DNA of 64,000 nucleotides. Origin: Thermoplasmatota archaeon (lineage in GTDB: Archaea > Thermoplasmatota > Thermoplasmata > UBA10834). A model generated the notes under the pieces. That model saw nothing but the letters and a program-made list of their open reading frames with translations. It had not been told where the DNA came from and did no database searches. A program made the position numbers and the translations under genes. Positions 51,220-60,529 of the stretch are shown here, piece by piece (the first letter of the stretch is position 1; every line of letters starts with the position of its first letter). The DNA lies in contig JAHIRF010000008.1 in assembly GCA_018818785.1 (NCBI GenBank), positions 62,001 to 126,000 on the forward strand. The letters are read 5' to 3'.

Positions 51220-51417
51220 TTGAAGAAGGACCAACTCGATGAATTCGAAGTCAACATAGACAAGTGCATGCACTGCGGCGCTTGCGTGGGCTCGTGCCCT
51301 CAGAATGCCATCTACCTTAGAGAGGTAGTCCTTGAATTCAATGACAGCTGCACCTTGTGCAAGAGGTGCATAAAGGCGTGCCCGGTCGGCGCGATCAAGC
51401 TCGTGGAGAGTGCCTGA
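51220..51417 (+). CDS. 2[4Fe-4S] ferredoxin
   Basis: 65 residues with two cluster motifs, CMHCGACVGSCP and CTLCKRCIKACP, in the classic dicluster arrangement. TTG 51220 is the start, with GAGGTGA about 7 bases upstream. It lies 11 bases after the tetraether synthase and 1 base before, or overlapping, the reductase gene. It probably supplies low-potential electrons to geranylgeranyl reductase, to the radical SAM enzyme or to both. Confidence 0.94.
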   Translation: MKKDQLDEFEVNIDKCMHCGACVGSCPQNAIYLREVVLEFNDSCTLCKRCIKACPVGAIKLVESA

Positions 51418-51418
51418 T

Positions 51419-52606
51419 ATGAAACGAGACTATGACATTGTGATCGTGGGTGCGGGACCGGCGGGTTCCATGACTGCGAAGTGGGCAGCCAAGAACGGCG
51501 CCCGCGTCCTAATGATAGAGAAACGCCAGGAGATCGGCTCGCCTGTCAGATGCGGCGAAGGGATCTCCAGGGCATGGCACGACTCCGTAGGGCTCAAGCT
51601 CGACAAGAAGAGCTTGGCGTGGGAGGTCAAGGGCGCGAAGCTCGTCGCACCCAACGGCACTCCGTTCTACTTGGGAGAGAAGATGGCAGGGGACGAGGTC
51701 GGCATCGTCATCGATCGCGTCTTCTTCGACAAGCAGCTCGCGAGAGAGGCCATAAAGGCTGGCGCGGACCTTCAGCTCAAAGCCTCTGCGACCAAGCTCA
51801 TCAAGGAAGGGAGCAAGGTTGTGGGAGTGCACGTGAATTCAATGGATGGACCCAGAGACATAAGCTGCGGCTGCGTCGTCGCGGCAGATGGTTTCGAATC
51901 CCAGGTAGGCAGATGGGCAGGCATCGACACCTCTCTCGCGCCCAGGGACATCACCACCTGCTTCCAGTACAGGCTCACAAACATCGATATCGAACATGAA
52001 TACTGCGAATTCGTGCTCGGGAGCAAAGCGCCGGGAGGATACATCTGGATATTCCCGAAGAACGAAGACACGGCAAATGTCGGAATCGGCATGCAATTCA
52101 CGAAGCTGCATGAGATAGCTGACGTCAAGAAGCACCTGGACAAGTTCATCCAGGGCGACCCCAGATTGAGGAAGGGGAAGCCACTGGAATTGGTGAGCGG
52201 TGCGGTTTCGATATGTGCTCCCATCGAAAAAACGATAGGCGATGGAGTCATCCTCGTCGGTGACGCTGCGAGACAGATCGACCCGATCACCGGAGGAGGG
52301 ATATCGAACTCATGCAAATCGGGAAAGGTCGCGGGAGAGGTCCTTGCGAAAGCCACCCAGGAGAACGACTTCAGCGAGAAGTCGCTCATGCGATATGAGA
52401 ACGGCTGGCGCAACCTGATCGAGAACCAGCTCTACAGGAACTGGCTCGCCAAGGAGAAGCTCGTGACTCTCCCAGACGAGACTTTCGACAAGGTGATCGC
52501 GACATTGAATGATGTGGGCGTGGAGAAAATGTCCACGCTCGCGATACTGAAAGCAATAGGGGATAAGTATCCAGAACTCGTCAAGGAATTCCAGGAATTC
52601 CTCTGA
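51419..52606 (+). CDS. geranylgeranyl reductase
   Basis: A 395-residue FAD enzyme that saturates the isoprenoid chains of archaeal lipids. The dinucleotide-binding start IVIVGAGPAGSMTAKWAA, the RCGEGIS cysteine segment, the substrate-site GGYIWIFPKNEDTANVGIG block (equivalent to the PxxYxWxFP motif) and the FAD-site GDAARQIDPITGGGI are all present. Archaeal enzymes of this family can take electrons from ferredoxin, and a ferredoxin gene lies immediately upstream. ATG 51419 is preferred over GTG 51410. Confidence 0.95.
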   Translation: MKRDYDIVIVGAGPAGSMTAKWAAKNGARVLMIEKRQEIGSPVRCGEGISRAWHDSVGLKLDKKSLAWEVKGAKLVAPNGTPFYLGEKMAGDEVGIVIDRVFFDKQLAREAIKAGADLQLKASATKLIKEGSKVVGVHVNSMDGPRDISCGCVVAADGFESQVGRWAGIDTSLAPRDITTCFQYRLTNIDIEHEYCEFVLGSKAPGGYIWIFPKNEDTANVGIGMQFTKLHEIADVKKHLDKFIQGDPRLRKGKPLELVSGAVSICAPIEKTIGDGVILVGDAARQIDPITGGGISNSCKSGKVAGEVLAKATQENDFSEKSLMRYENGWRNLIENQLYRNWLAKEKLVTLPDETFDKVIATLNDVGVEKMSTLAILKAIGDKYPELVKEFQEFL

Positions 52607-52666
52607 GAAGGCCAGACATCGCATACGCACTGATGACGGTTCGGATACGGGCGAAGGAGTGACCGG

Positions 52667-54220
52667 ATGAGATTGCTCGAACGCCTAACCGAGAATAGGC
52701 GGAACGTGATCATAGTAGCGGGTCTGATAATACTGCTCGCGTCTTCGATCAGATTCTATCATATCGGCTGGAGCTTCTCAAACAACGGCGTCGACGAGGG
52801 TGTGATGCTTCAGCGGTCGCTGCTCATCGATTACGGCTTCGAACTCTACACGGAACTCCCGTGCGATCAAGCGCCTTTCGCATTCTACATTGGCGCGATA
52901 TTCAGCGGAGATGTCGTCACGCTTCGCTCGTTGGAAGTGGTGCTGTCGATATTCGCGATCCTCGCGTGCATGGCCGCGGCAAGGCGGATCAGCGGAGATG
53001 TCGCCATGCTCGCAACCGGACTCTTCCTTGCGGTCGACTTCGCGTTCCTGAGGGAGTCGCGGCTGTACTCGCTGGATGGAATGGCCAGCTACTTCCTGGC
53101 GTTCTCGTTCTTGGCCCTTGTATATTACATCCAAAAGGATAGCAGAGTGGCCCTTGTCGTCGGAGGGTTGCTGATGGGGGTATCCGCATCAGTGAAACTC
53201 TTGGGAGCTTTCGGGGTCGTGGGCGTGCTCCTATTCTTCATAATCGAAGTGGTCAGGGAAAGATCCCTCGGCTCGAAGAGAGCCGTGGATATGACGCTGT
53301 TCGTCTCAACATCCATACTGCCGCTGGTTCTCTTCCTGGTTGTCCTGGACACATCGGCGATGCTCCAGGGAATGATATTCGACCAGGCGCATAGAGAATT
53401 CGAACCTTTCCTGAAGTTGGCGATCCTGGCATATCTCGGGCTGAACTTGTCATACATACTTCCATTCATCTACGCGCGCAGCTTGTGGTCCGCGGGACGA
53501 GAGATACGTCTCCTCATGGTCGTCTCCGCGGTTCTGTTGCTCTTGATGTTATTCCAACCCCTGGTGTTCTTCCATCACCTGGTCCTGATGAGTCCTTCCC
53601 TCGCCATACTTGCAGGTGTGGTGACGGCTGAGACCGTCAGGACCAAAAAGAGCATCAGGAGGAGGACCAACCTCGGGAAGATGCTAAAAAAGAACACTGC
53701 GATGAGACGCTTCGCGGCGGCTGTCATCCTCATGGACGTGGTCGCATCCGCCGGTCTGGCGTTCTACGGTATCGCCGCCCAGGGCGAACCGTCTGAGATA
53801 ACGTATGCGGAGATGCTGCGAGATATAGCGGATGGCATCGAGAACCTCACAGGGAACGACACTTGGGTGATCTGTGGCGACCCGCTGATCGCGACCCAGG
53901 CCGGTGTGCTCACACCACCACAGGTCGCCAATGTCGCATATAGACGGTATCCGCAACTGACACTGGATGATGTGACGAACGCGATAGACGAATACAATGT
54001 ATCCGTGGTGGTCGTATGCTTCCGCCTCAAGGACATAGGAGGACTGACCACATACCTCCGAGAGAACAACTACTCGATGATATTGCCCAGGTACATCGGT
54101 AGCGGGAACGACACCGTGCTTGACCTTTTCGAGGACAGCATCGACCCAGTCTACTTTTACATCAAGAACGACCTCGCATTCGCTCTCGACATACCGATCC
54201 TTATGAGGATCAAACCTTAG
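52667..54220 (+). CDS. GT39-like membrane glycosyltransferase
   Basis: A 517-residue GT-C fold protein of the PMT/ArnT group with about eleven transmembrane helices. The catalytic loop carries the acidic motif GVDEGVMLQRSLL between helices 1 and 2, then LYTELPCDQAPFAFY. A C-terminal extracellular domain (about residues 365-517) follows. It should transfer a sugar from a polyprenyl-phosphate donor to a protein or lipid on the outside face. It converges with the Dpm1-like gene, overlapping it by 11 bases, and that enzyme may make its donor. Confidence 0.88.
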   Translation: MRLLERLTENRRNVIIVAGLIILLASSIRFYHIGWSFSNNGVDEGVMLQRSLLIDYGFELYTELPCDQAPFAFYIGAIFSGDVVTLRSLEVVLSIFAILACMAAARRISGDVAMLATGLFLAVDFAFLRESRLYSLDGMASYFLAFSFLALVYYIQKDSRVALVVGGLLMGVSASVKLLGAFGVVGVLLFFIIEVVRERSLGSKRAVDMTLFVSTSILPLVLFLVVLDTSAMLQGMIFDQAHREFEPFLKLAILAYLGLNLSYILPFIYARSLWSAGREIRLLMVVSAVLLLLMLFQPLVFFHHLVLMSPSLAILAGVVTAETVRTKKSIRRRTNLGKMLKKNTAMRRFAAAVILMDVVASAGLAFYGIAAQGEPSEITYAEMLRDIADGIENLTGNDTWVICGDPLIATQAGVLTPPQVANVAYRRYPQLTLDDVTNAIDEYNVSVVVVCFRLKDIGGLTTYLRENNYSMILPRYIGSGNDTVLDLFEDSIDPVYFYIKNDLAFALDIPILMRIKP

Positions 54221-55313
54221 GCTTGAATGTCATCTCCTTCGAGAAGGTCCACAGGGAGTTCGCGAAGAAGTTGAATGTGCTGACCAGGAAGATCACTATC
54301 ACCTGGGCGAGCAGGAGATACACGCTAGCCTTGTCCTGACCGACCCCGACCGCGGGGAATACGCTCTCCACGAGCAGATACAATAGTATCAGGTTCAGCA
54401 TTAGGCCATCCAAACTGACCAGCAGGAACTGAGGATACTGTATGCGTATCTTGCCCTTCGACCGGAAGGTCCACCACCGATTCCAGATGAAATTGTTCGT
54501 ATCTGCAACGACGAACGCGATGGCCTCAGCCGTGAGATAGTAGAGCATGAACAGCTCGACGCCCGCCCACAGGATCGCAAGGTTGATCACCGTGCCGATC
54601 CCGCCCACGAAGGCGAACTTTATGTATCTCGCGAGCCAGGGTTTCTTGTGCTCGTAGAGCTTGATGCAATGATCGACATACTTCAGGGTGACCGAAGTCC
54701 CCAATTTGCTCTTGCCGGCCTTCCTGTCTGCGAAAGTGATAGGGACCTCGTCTACCTTCTTGATCCTCCCCTTGACGAGTATCTCGAGAGCGATCTTGTA
54801 GCCAATGGGATTCAGCTCGACTCCGTCAATCACTTCGCGTTTGATGGCGAAGAAGCCTGACATCGGATCCTTCACCTTGGTCAGACCCTTGGCAAGGAGG
54901 GTTGCACATTTGGATATCACGCGCCTGTGGAAAGGCCAGTTCTCGACCATTCCGCCCTTTATGTATCTGCTTCCAATGACCATGTCCGCGTTCTCATCGA
55001 CCAGTTTTGCGATCATCGCGGGTATCTTCTCTGGGGGATGGCTGAGGTCTGCGTCCATGACCACGAGAATCTCCCCCTTTGCAGCATCGAATCCCTCCAG
55101 CACGGCTGTAGAAAGGCCAAGCTTGCCTGCTCGATGAATCACCTTGATATCGTACTTCTTTCCCAGGTCATCGGCCAACTGGCCAGTACCGTCCGGGCTG
55201 TTGTCATCGACAATGACCATCTCGACGTCGATGCCCGAGGCAGAGCACGCAACGTTGACCCTCCGGACCAGTTCCTCAACATTGTCCCGTTCATTGTATG
55301 TCGGGACTATCAC
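54210..55313 (-). CDS. polyprenyl-phosphate hexosyltransferase (Dpm1-like) fused to GtrA
   Basis: A 367-residue protein. The N-terminal GT2 domain has IVPTYNERDNVEELV, IVDDNSPDGTG and MDADLSHPPEKIP with the DxD-type metal site, as in dolichyl-phosphate mannose synthases. From about residue 240 four helices form a GtrA domain (IKFAFVGGIGTVINLAILW). The fusion is common in archaea and makes a lipid-linked sugar donor at the membrane. I start at GTG 55313, which overlaps the stop of the upstream VTT gene (GTGA). This trims the first strand by three residues, and the frame stays open to 55418, so a longer form is possible. Confidence 0.92.
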   Translation of the reverse strand: MIVPTYNERDNVEELVRRVNVACSASGIDVEMVIVDDNSPDGTGQLADDLGKKYDIKVIHRAGKLGLSTAVLEGFDAAKGEILVVMDADLSHPPEKIPAMIAKLVDENADMVIGSRYIKGGMVENWPFHRRVISKCATLLAKGLTKVKDPMSGFFAIKREVIDGVELNPIGYKIALEILVKGRIKKVDEVPITFADRKAGKSKLGTSVTLKYVDHCIKLYEHKKPWLARYIKFAFVGGIGTVINLAILWAGVELFMLYYLTAEAIAFVVADTNNFIWNRWWTFRSKGKIRIQYPQFLLVSLDGLMLNLILLYLLVESVFPAVGVGQDKASVYLLLAQVIVIFLVSTFNFFANSLWTFSKEMTFKPKV

Positions 55314-55855
55314 GGAGATCGTATTGGTTCCCCCTTGAGCCGAAGCCGTCTCTTGTAGATTAATGATGCTACCATGCTCACTGAGATGACGATCAGGACA
55401 GCGGCTATGGCCACCCAAGTGGCGAGGTCTCCCCTCAGGTTGTCATAGCTAAGCCATGATAGAACGACAACGACCGAGGACTTGACCACCGCTCCGACGA
55501 ATATGTAGACTGCGCATTTCCTTATGTCCCAACCACACACGGCCATGAACGCACCAGTATACGGGACGACCGGCGCTAACCTGTTCAATAACAGCAACCT
55601 CTCGTCCTTAACGATGAGGAAATCGGTGTATTGCTTCATCCTCTTCTCAATCCAATGTGGCAATTTTGCGAATTTGACAAGTGAATATAGCAGGAAGTTC
55701 CCGCACAGGCTGGAGAAGCTGGACACGATGACGATCAGGGCACCCCATGCGAAGGAATTCGAATGTGCGCCGAATATGAAGACGGTCCATATCTCTGGGA
55801 GCGTCGGGAAACCGGTACCATCAATCAATATGATCGATGCGAGGGCGAGGAGCAT
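55310..55855 (-). CDS. VTT/DedA-family membrane protein
   Basis: At least 181 residues with the VTT core: GTGFPTLPEIWTVFIFGA re-entrant segment, LCGNFLLYSLVKFA, and NRLAPVVPYTGAFMAVCGW with the conserved Arg-containing loop. DedA-family proteins are implicated in lipid scrambling and polyprenyl carrier recycling, which fits the glycan neighbours. The annotated ATG 55855 has no ribosome site. Good protein-like sequence extends upstream (GEDIINTFSSLGDPG) and a perfect GGAGGT lies 8 bases before a CTG codon at 55906, so the true start may be that rare codon. Confidence 0.82.
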   Translation of the reverse strand: MLLALASIILIDGTGFPTLPEIWTVFIFGAHSNSFAWGALIVIVSSFSSLCGNFLLYSLVKFAKLPHWIEKRMKQYTDFLIVKDERLLLLNRLAPVVPYTGAFMAVCGWDIRKCAVYIFVGAVVKSSVVVVLSWLSYDNLRGDLATWVAIAAVLIVISVSMVASLIYKRRLRLKGEPIRSP

Positions 55856-55895
55856 CCCAGGATCGCCCAGTGACGAGAAGGTGTTGATGATATCC

Positions 55896-56942
55896 TCACC
55901 TATCAGCCCGGATACCTCCTTCAGCCATTTCCTCGTACATCGCTTTGAGCATCTTGGCGCACTTCTTTATGTCGTGCTCCTCGGCAAGGGACCTCGCGCC
56001 AGTCACCATGCTCGCTCTCAGCGCCGGATCATCGAGCATCTGCTCTAGATTCGACACGAACTCCTCGTCGGTCCTGGCCTTCAGGCAGTGGGTGCCGTCC
56101 TTGACCCATTCCTCGTAGACGGGAATGTCCCGGATCAGCAACGGACATCCGCAGCTGGCCGCTTCTAGCATGACATTGCCATAGCTCTCGGCTTTGGTGG
56201 GGAACACGAACACATCCGCAGCGGAGTATACCCCTACTATGTCCTCGAAAGGAATGTGTCCAACGAAGGATACTCTGCCAGTGGATGTCTCATCGAGAGC
56301 ATCCTCCAAGAGCACCTCGGACGAGCCCACCCATACGAACTTCACATCAGGTCTGTGAGCCATCCGGGAGGACATGGATACGAAAGTGTCGACGCCTTTT
56401 CTGGGGATGCGCAGGCCAACACTGACCACCAGTCTCTCATCGGGCTTGACACCCCAACGCTCTCTGAATGATGCACCCCGTTGCGGGTCTCTAACGAACA
56501 CTTCCCTGTTGATTCCGTTCGGAATGATCCTGAATGGCCGCCTCACTCCGTCTCTGGATAGAGACTTGGCCACATATGGCGTTGCACCCAGGACAATATC
56601 ACCCATATTGTAGAAGAGGACCGAATACATGCGGACGAAGGGATAGAACAGGGAACCACCAACGAACCCCCCTTTGATGAGCTCGGGCAGATGCCGGCCA
56701 TGTACGACCAGTGGTTTTCCGGAGATCTTCCTCTTGATCGCCCATAGAAATGAGTTGGGCAGAGGGCTGTGTATATGAAGGACGTCATAATCCTCCTCCG
56801 GCTTGTTCATAATAACCCTGCATCCGAGCTTCTCCAGCTCCCTCACGACCATCGGAGCGTTCGTTCCCATGCCGCCAGGGTTCTTGTATGGTATGATGCC
56901 CTTGTAAGATTCGAGCTCAGTGAGCATGCATACCGATACCAT
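55896..56942 (-). CDS. GT4-type glycosyltransferase
   Basis: A 348-residue retaining glycosyltransferase of group 1. It begins MVSVCMLTELESYKGIIPYKNPGGMGTN, with the loop that contacts the acceptor. The C-terminal nucleotide-sugar domain has VSVGLRIPRKGVDTFV and the conserved FPTKAESYGNVMLEAASCGCP block. I chose ATG 56942 with AGGTTGG about 7 bases upstream; the longer frame to 57083 adds sequence unlike the family. It lies directly upstream of the VTT gene in the same direction. The sugar and acceptor are unknown; surface glycan or glycolipid assembly is the likely setting. Confidence 0.92.
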   Translation of the reverse strand: MVSVCMLTELESYKGIIPYKNPGGMGTNAPMVVRELEKLGCRVIMNKPEEDYDVLHIHSPLPNSFLWAIKRKISGKPLVVHGRHLPELIKGGFVGGSLFYPFVRMYSVLFYNMGDIVLGATPYVAKSLSRDGVRRPFRIIPNGINREVFVRDPQRGASFRERWGVKPDERLVVSVGLRIPRKGVDTFVSMSSRMAHRPDVKFVWVGSSEVLLEDALDETSTGRVSFVGHIPFEDIVGVYSAADVFVFPTKAESYGNVMLEAASCGCPLLIRDIPVYEEWVKDGTHCLKARTDEEFVSNLEQMLDDPALRASMVTGARSLAEEHDIKKCAKMLKAMYEEMAEGGIRADR

Positions 56943-57088
56943 TTGAAGTCCAACCTGAGAGTAATCAGGGGCGGTTAGTCGCGCACCCCAACACCGCGAG
57001 CATCTGTCTGCGTGGATAAATAAATAACCCAGCTGGTTGAACGTGATCGTACCGGAGAAACGAGGATGGCCAGTTCCTTCCAAGAAAC

Positions 57089-57098
57089 GTATTTATAG
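57089..57098 (+). promoter_or_regulatory. TATA box of the EamA-type gene
   Basis: GTATTTATAGAT provides a TTTATA core about 40 bases before the chosen start at 57136. Confidence 0.45.
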
Positions 57099-57135
57099 AT
57101 AACCGGTGCTCGACGGCTCCGTGGAGAGGAAGACG

Positions 57136-57567
57136 ATGGCGACCTATGCATTGATGTTCGCAATAGGAACGTTCATACTGTGGGGTACAACCAACTTTCT
57201 GATAGGCTACGGTGAGAAGAACCAGAAGATCGACCCCAACCTGTTCACGGCGATAATGTGGATGGCGATGGGCGCATTGGGGATCGCCCTCTTCGCATAC
57301 ATCTGGTTCACGGGAAAGTACGAATCGATCGACACCAAGATCGTATTCCCTCTCGCTGCAGGCACATGCCTGGGCATCGGCCTCCTATCGTTCGTCTATG
57401 CGATGTCACACTCAGACATGGGCACGGGGGCGACCGCAGCCATAGCCACGTCGAATGCGGTCTTCACGACCATGCTCGCATTGATCTTCCTCAGGGAACA
57501 GCTGAGCATGAAGGAATGGATCGGCATCGGAACCGTCGTGCTCGGGATAGTAATCCTGAGGTTCTAG
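57136..57567 (+). CDS. half-size EamA/DMT-family transporter
   Basis: A 143-residue membrane protein with five predicted helices, holding one EamA repeat instead of the usual two. Typical segments are GTFILWGTTNFLIGYG at the first helix and TSNAVFTTMLALIFLREQLSMKEWIGIGTVVLGIVIL at the end. Single-repeat members work as dimers. The substrate is unknown. GAGAGGA lies just before ATG 57136; an upstream GTG at 57106 precedes the predicted transcript start. It overlaps the end of hutI by 4 bases tail to tail. Confidence 0.88.
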   Translation: MATYALMFAIGTFILWGTTNFLIGYGEKNQKIDPNLFTAIMWMAMGALGIALFAYIWFTGKYESIDTKIVFPLAAGTCLGIGLLSFVYAMSHSDMGTGATAAIATSNAVFTTMLALIFLREQLSMKEWIGIGTVVLGIVILRF

Positions 57568-58835
57568 GACTGCAGCCCAGCATCCTTCCGCCAGATGACC
57601 GTTCCATTCTTCATCACGAGTGAGCACAGGTTGGTGCCGAATCGGTATGGCATATGAGCGTGTGATGGCACATCCATCATCACGATATCCGCCCTCTTCC
57701 CGTGCTCCAGCGACCCGACCCTTTTCTCAAGCCCTATCGCAGCTGCGGCATTGAAGGTCGCAGCGGTGATGGACTCCTCAGGAGTCATTCGCATCTGATA
57801 ACATGCGAGGGCCATGGTGAACTGCATAGATTCGTTCCAGCAGTTCGGGTTCATATCCGTACCGAGTGCTATCGGCAGTCCCAGGTCGATCAGTCTCCGT
57901 GCATCCGCGTAAATACCGGTCATCGATGTGAAAGGTGTGCCGGGAAGCATCACTCCGATAACGTCCTTCCTGGCCATTGCCATGATCCCATCGTCCGATG
58001 GCTTCGCGAGATGCTCAGCGGAAATCGCGCCGCATTCCGCTGCGAGTTCGGCACCTCCGGTTGTCACGAACTCGTCCGCGTGGACCTTCAGTCCGAGCCC
58101 AAGAGCCTTGGCTGCGAGAAGGACCCTGCGCGACTGTTCCACATCGAACACTCCGCGTTCACAGAAGACATCGCAGTACTTGGCCAGAGAACGCTTCGCG
58201 ACCTCGGGCATCACATCGTCGACCACGAATGAGATGTAATCATCGGACCGTCCTTCGAATTCTGGTGGTACGGAATGGGCACCCAGGAACGTTGGAACGA
58301 TATCGATTGGATAGGTCTGGCCGAGCTTGTGCGTTGTCTCCAGGATACGGAGCTCCACATCTCTATCAAGACCGTATCCGGATTTCGCCTCGATCGTCGT
58401 TGATCCGTGAGCGATCATCGACTCGAGCCGTCTTGCAGATTGAGAGAACAATTCATTCTCAGACGCGGCCCTGGTGTCCTTGACGGTACGCGATATGCCG
58501 CCACCCATTGATAGAATCTCCAGATACGATTTCCCCTTCAGCTTCAGCGCGAGTTCGAACTCCCGCGACCCTGCGAACACGAGGTGAGTGTGTGGATCGA
58601 TAAGACCAGGCATGACGACCTTGCCGGATGCATCGATCAGCTCCATCCCTGTGGCGCCATGCTTCTTCAATACTGCCTCTGAGCGACCGACATCCACCAC
58701 GACACCATCGGATACGACCACAGCTCCATCGGGGATTATGGATAGATCTGCCATCTCGGCACGGATCCTAGCTCTCTTTGGCCCCCTCAGTGTGAGAAGC
58801 TCTGATGCGTGCGCAATGATTGTATCTTCGCCCAT
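57564..58835 (-). CDS. hutI: imidazolonepropionase
   Basis: A 423-residue amidohydrolase that opens the imidazolone ring to formiminoglutamate in histidine breakdown. The metal histidines are in GLIDPHTHLVFAG; KGKSYLEILSMGGGI, TTIEAKSGYGLDRDVELRIL, VHADEFVTTGGAELAAECGA and ALGTDMNPNCWNESMQ are the family blocks. A TATA element CTTATAG (58867-58873) predicts transcription from about 58845, so I use ATG 58835; ATG 58856 would lie too near the TATA. The other histidine-degradation genes are absent here. Confidence 0.95.
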   Translation of the reverse strand: MGEDTIIAHASELLTLRGPKRARIRAEMADLSIIPDGAVVVSDGVVVDVGRSEAVLKKHGATGMELIDASGKVVMPGLIDPHTHLVFAGSREFELALKLKGKSYLEILSMGGGISRTVKDTRAASENELFSQSARRLESMIAHGSTTIEAKSGYGLDRDVELRILETTHKLGQTYPIDIVPTFLGAHSVPPEFEGRSDDYISFVVDDVMPEVAKRSLAKYCDVFCERGVFDVEQSRRVLLAAKALGLGLKVHADEFVTTGGAELAAECGAISAEHLAKPSDDGIMAMARKDVIGVMLPGTPFTSMTGIYADARRLIDLGLPIALGTDMNPNCWNESMQFTMALACYQMRMTPEESITAATFNAAAAIGLEKRVGSLEHGKRADIVMMDVPSHAHMPYRFGTNLCSLVMKNGTVIWRKDAGLQS

Positions 58836-58886
58836 CCTGACCAGCGCAGTAATCATGGTCGGTGCCTATAAGAGAATCGGGTGGGC

Positions 58887-60479
58887 TCACACTCTCTTGC
58901 CCAGAAGCTCGTTGACGACGTATTGATATGTGTCCTGTGGATTGAGCATCTTCCTGAAGTATCTGTAGTCATCGGAGTCCAGTTCGCCAAGGAGATATGC
59001 AGCGAACCCGTAGCTTATGGCTCCGATAATCGCAAGGAATATGAGCGATATCCAGTCGATCGATGGCACCACCAACCATCTGACGACATACATGGACGCC
59101 ACCATGGCAATCGCGCTCAGAAGGTGTCTGAACGATCGCGAGTTCGGGAGTATCTTGCCTATTCGCCAGGCCATGTATCTGAGTGTGAAGAAATAGAATA
59201 TTGAGGTCGCCAGCAGTGCGAGCCCCGCTCCAGTTCCTTTCAATCCCATCATGGGTATCCCCATAAACGTCTTCGGGACCAGTATTATCATCAGTGCCAG
59301 CTGCACCAACAATCCACCGATCCCGACCATGAACAGGGTAACGGGTCTTCCCACGCCTGCAATGACCGACCTGAGCGGGAGCACTAACGCGAGGACTGCG
59401 CCGGCGAGGACAAGGATGTTCATAGTAGTGATCGCTGTGGAGAATTCCTCAGTCAGGAAGATCCTTAGGATATCGGAGCCGAAAACCAGGTAGAAAGCGG
59501 CGGTAGGAATGACCACCAATGATACATATCTCTCGGCTTGATTGACGACATCCCAGCTCGCTCCGACATCGTTCTTTATGAAATAAGTAGTGACGGACGG
59601 GAGAATGAGTGTCGCCACGGATAACGAAAAGACACCAACGAAGACAGCCATCCTCTGCACGCCGAAATAGAGTCCCAACTCCGTCTCCCCCCAGAAATAG
59701 CCAACGATCCATTTATCGAGATACAGGTCCAGTATGATCGTCGCCGAAACTACGAAGACCGGTACGAGCGAGCGGATGTAGCTCATCATCATCATTCGGT
59801 CCGGGACCGAAATGGGGTAGCGACGCATGAGCAATGCCACGAGCAGGACAGAGGTGATCATTCCGGCGGCGTACGCTGCGGACAGAAGGGCGGGGCCATT
59901 GTAGCTGCTGCCCATCACGGATGTGGCCACATAGATCACGAACGCGACTCGCACGATGAGTTCCAATATGGCGGGAACCTGCACCTTCGCACTCGCATCC
60001 AAAGCGTCGAACGTGTGAGTCGCGATCTGACTGATCCCGAGAAGGACGTAGTAGACCAGAAAGACGTACATCGAATCAACGAGTTGGGTCAGGACATACG
60101 AATCGGTTGGCATGCCCGCACCCATGTATCCATCCTTCCACAACTCAATCATGAAGAATGTGACGACCGCGAAGATCGCCAGGAGAGTTAGCCGTATCGC
60201 TGCATATGCCCCGATGCATTTTGCGACGTCGATCGAATGCTTGATGTGGGTCCTGTGTACCGAACCCATTCCGAAGTCTGAAAGGAAGCTCAGGATGCCC
60301 ACGGACGCCATCGCATAGCCGAGTATGCCGAGGACGGATGGCCCCATGTTCTTCGCTATGAACACGAGTGCCGTCGTTCCGAGAACTGCGCCCAAAACAC
60401 TATTCAAGACCGAGAGGGCAGCCTTAGAACTCATCAGCCTATCAGGGGTGGCTGCTGTGCTGGCGCCCTCCTCAGGCAT
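58887..60479 (-). CDS. flippase of the MATE-like polysaccharide transport family
   Basis: A 530-residue membrane protein with about fourteen helices of the Wzx/MurJ superfamily. The opening SSKAALSVLNSVLGAVLGTTALVFIAKNMGPSVLGILGYAMAS carries the typical glycine-rich helix and GPxxLG turn. A mid-segment WIVGYFWGETELGLYFGVQRM is also characteristic. It should flip lipid-linked glycans to the outer face, completing the set with GT39, Dpm1-GtrA and GT4 genes nearby. A TATA element AGATTTATATGG near 60503-60512 serves this strand. Confidence 0.9.
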   Translation of the reverse strand: MPEEGASTAATPDRLMSSKAALSVLNSVLGAVLGTTALVFIAKNMGPSVLGILGYAMASVGILSFLSDFGMGSVHRTHIKHSIDVAKCIGAYAAIRLTLLAIFAVVTFFMIELWKDGYMGAGMPTDSYVLTQLVDSMYVFLVYYVLLGISQIATHTFDALDASAKVQVPAILELIVRVAFVIYVATSVMGSSYNGPALLSAAYAAGMITSVLLVALLMRRYPISVPDRMMMMSYIRSLVPVFVVSATIILDLYLDKWIVGYFWGETELGLYFGVQRMAVFVGVFSLSVATLILPSVTTYFIKNDVGASWDVVNQAERYVSLVVIPTAAFYLVFGSDILRIFLTEEFSTAITTMNILVLAGAVLALVLPLRSVIAGVGRPVTLFMVGIGGLLVQLALMIILVPKTFMGIPMMGLKGTGAGLALLATSIFYFFTLRYMAWRIGKILPNSRSFRHLLSAIAMVASMYVVRWLVVPSIDWISLIFLAIIGAISYGFAAYLLGELDSDDYRYFRKMLNPQDTYQYVVNELLGKRV

Positions 60480-60529
60480 GAATCCTAAAGATATGGGTGT
60501 CCATATAAATCTATGGAATTAAGCCAGGT

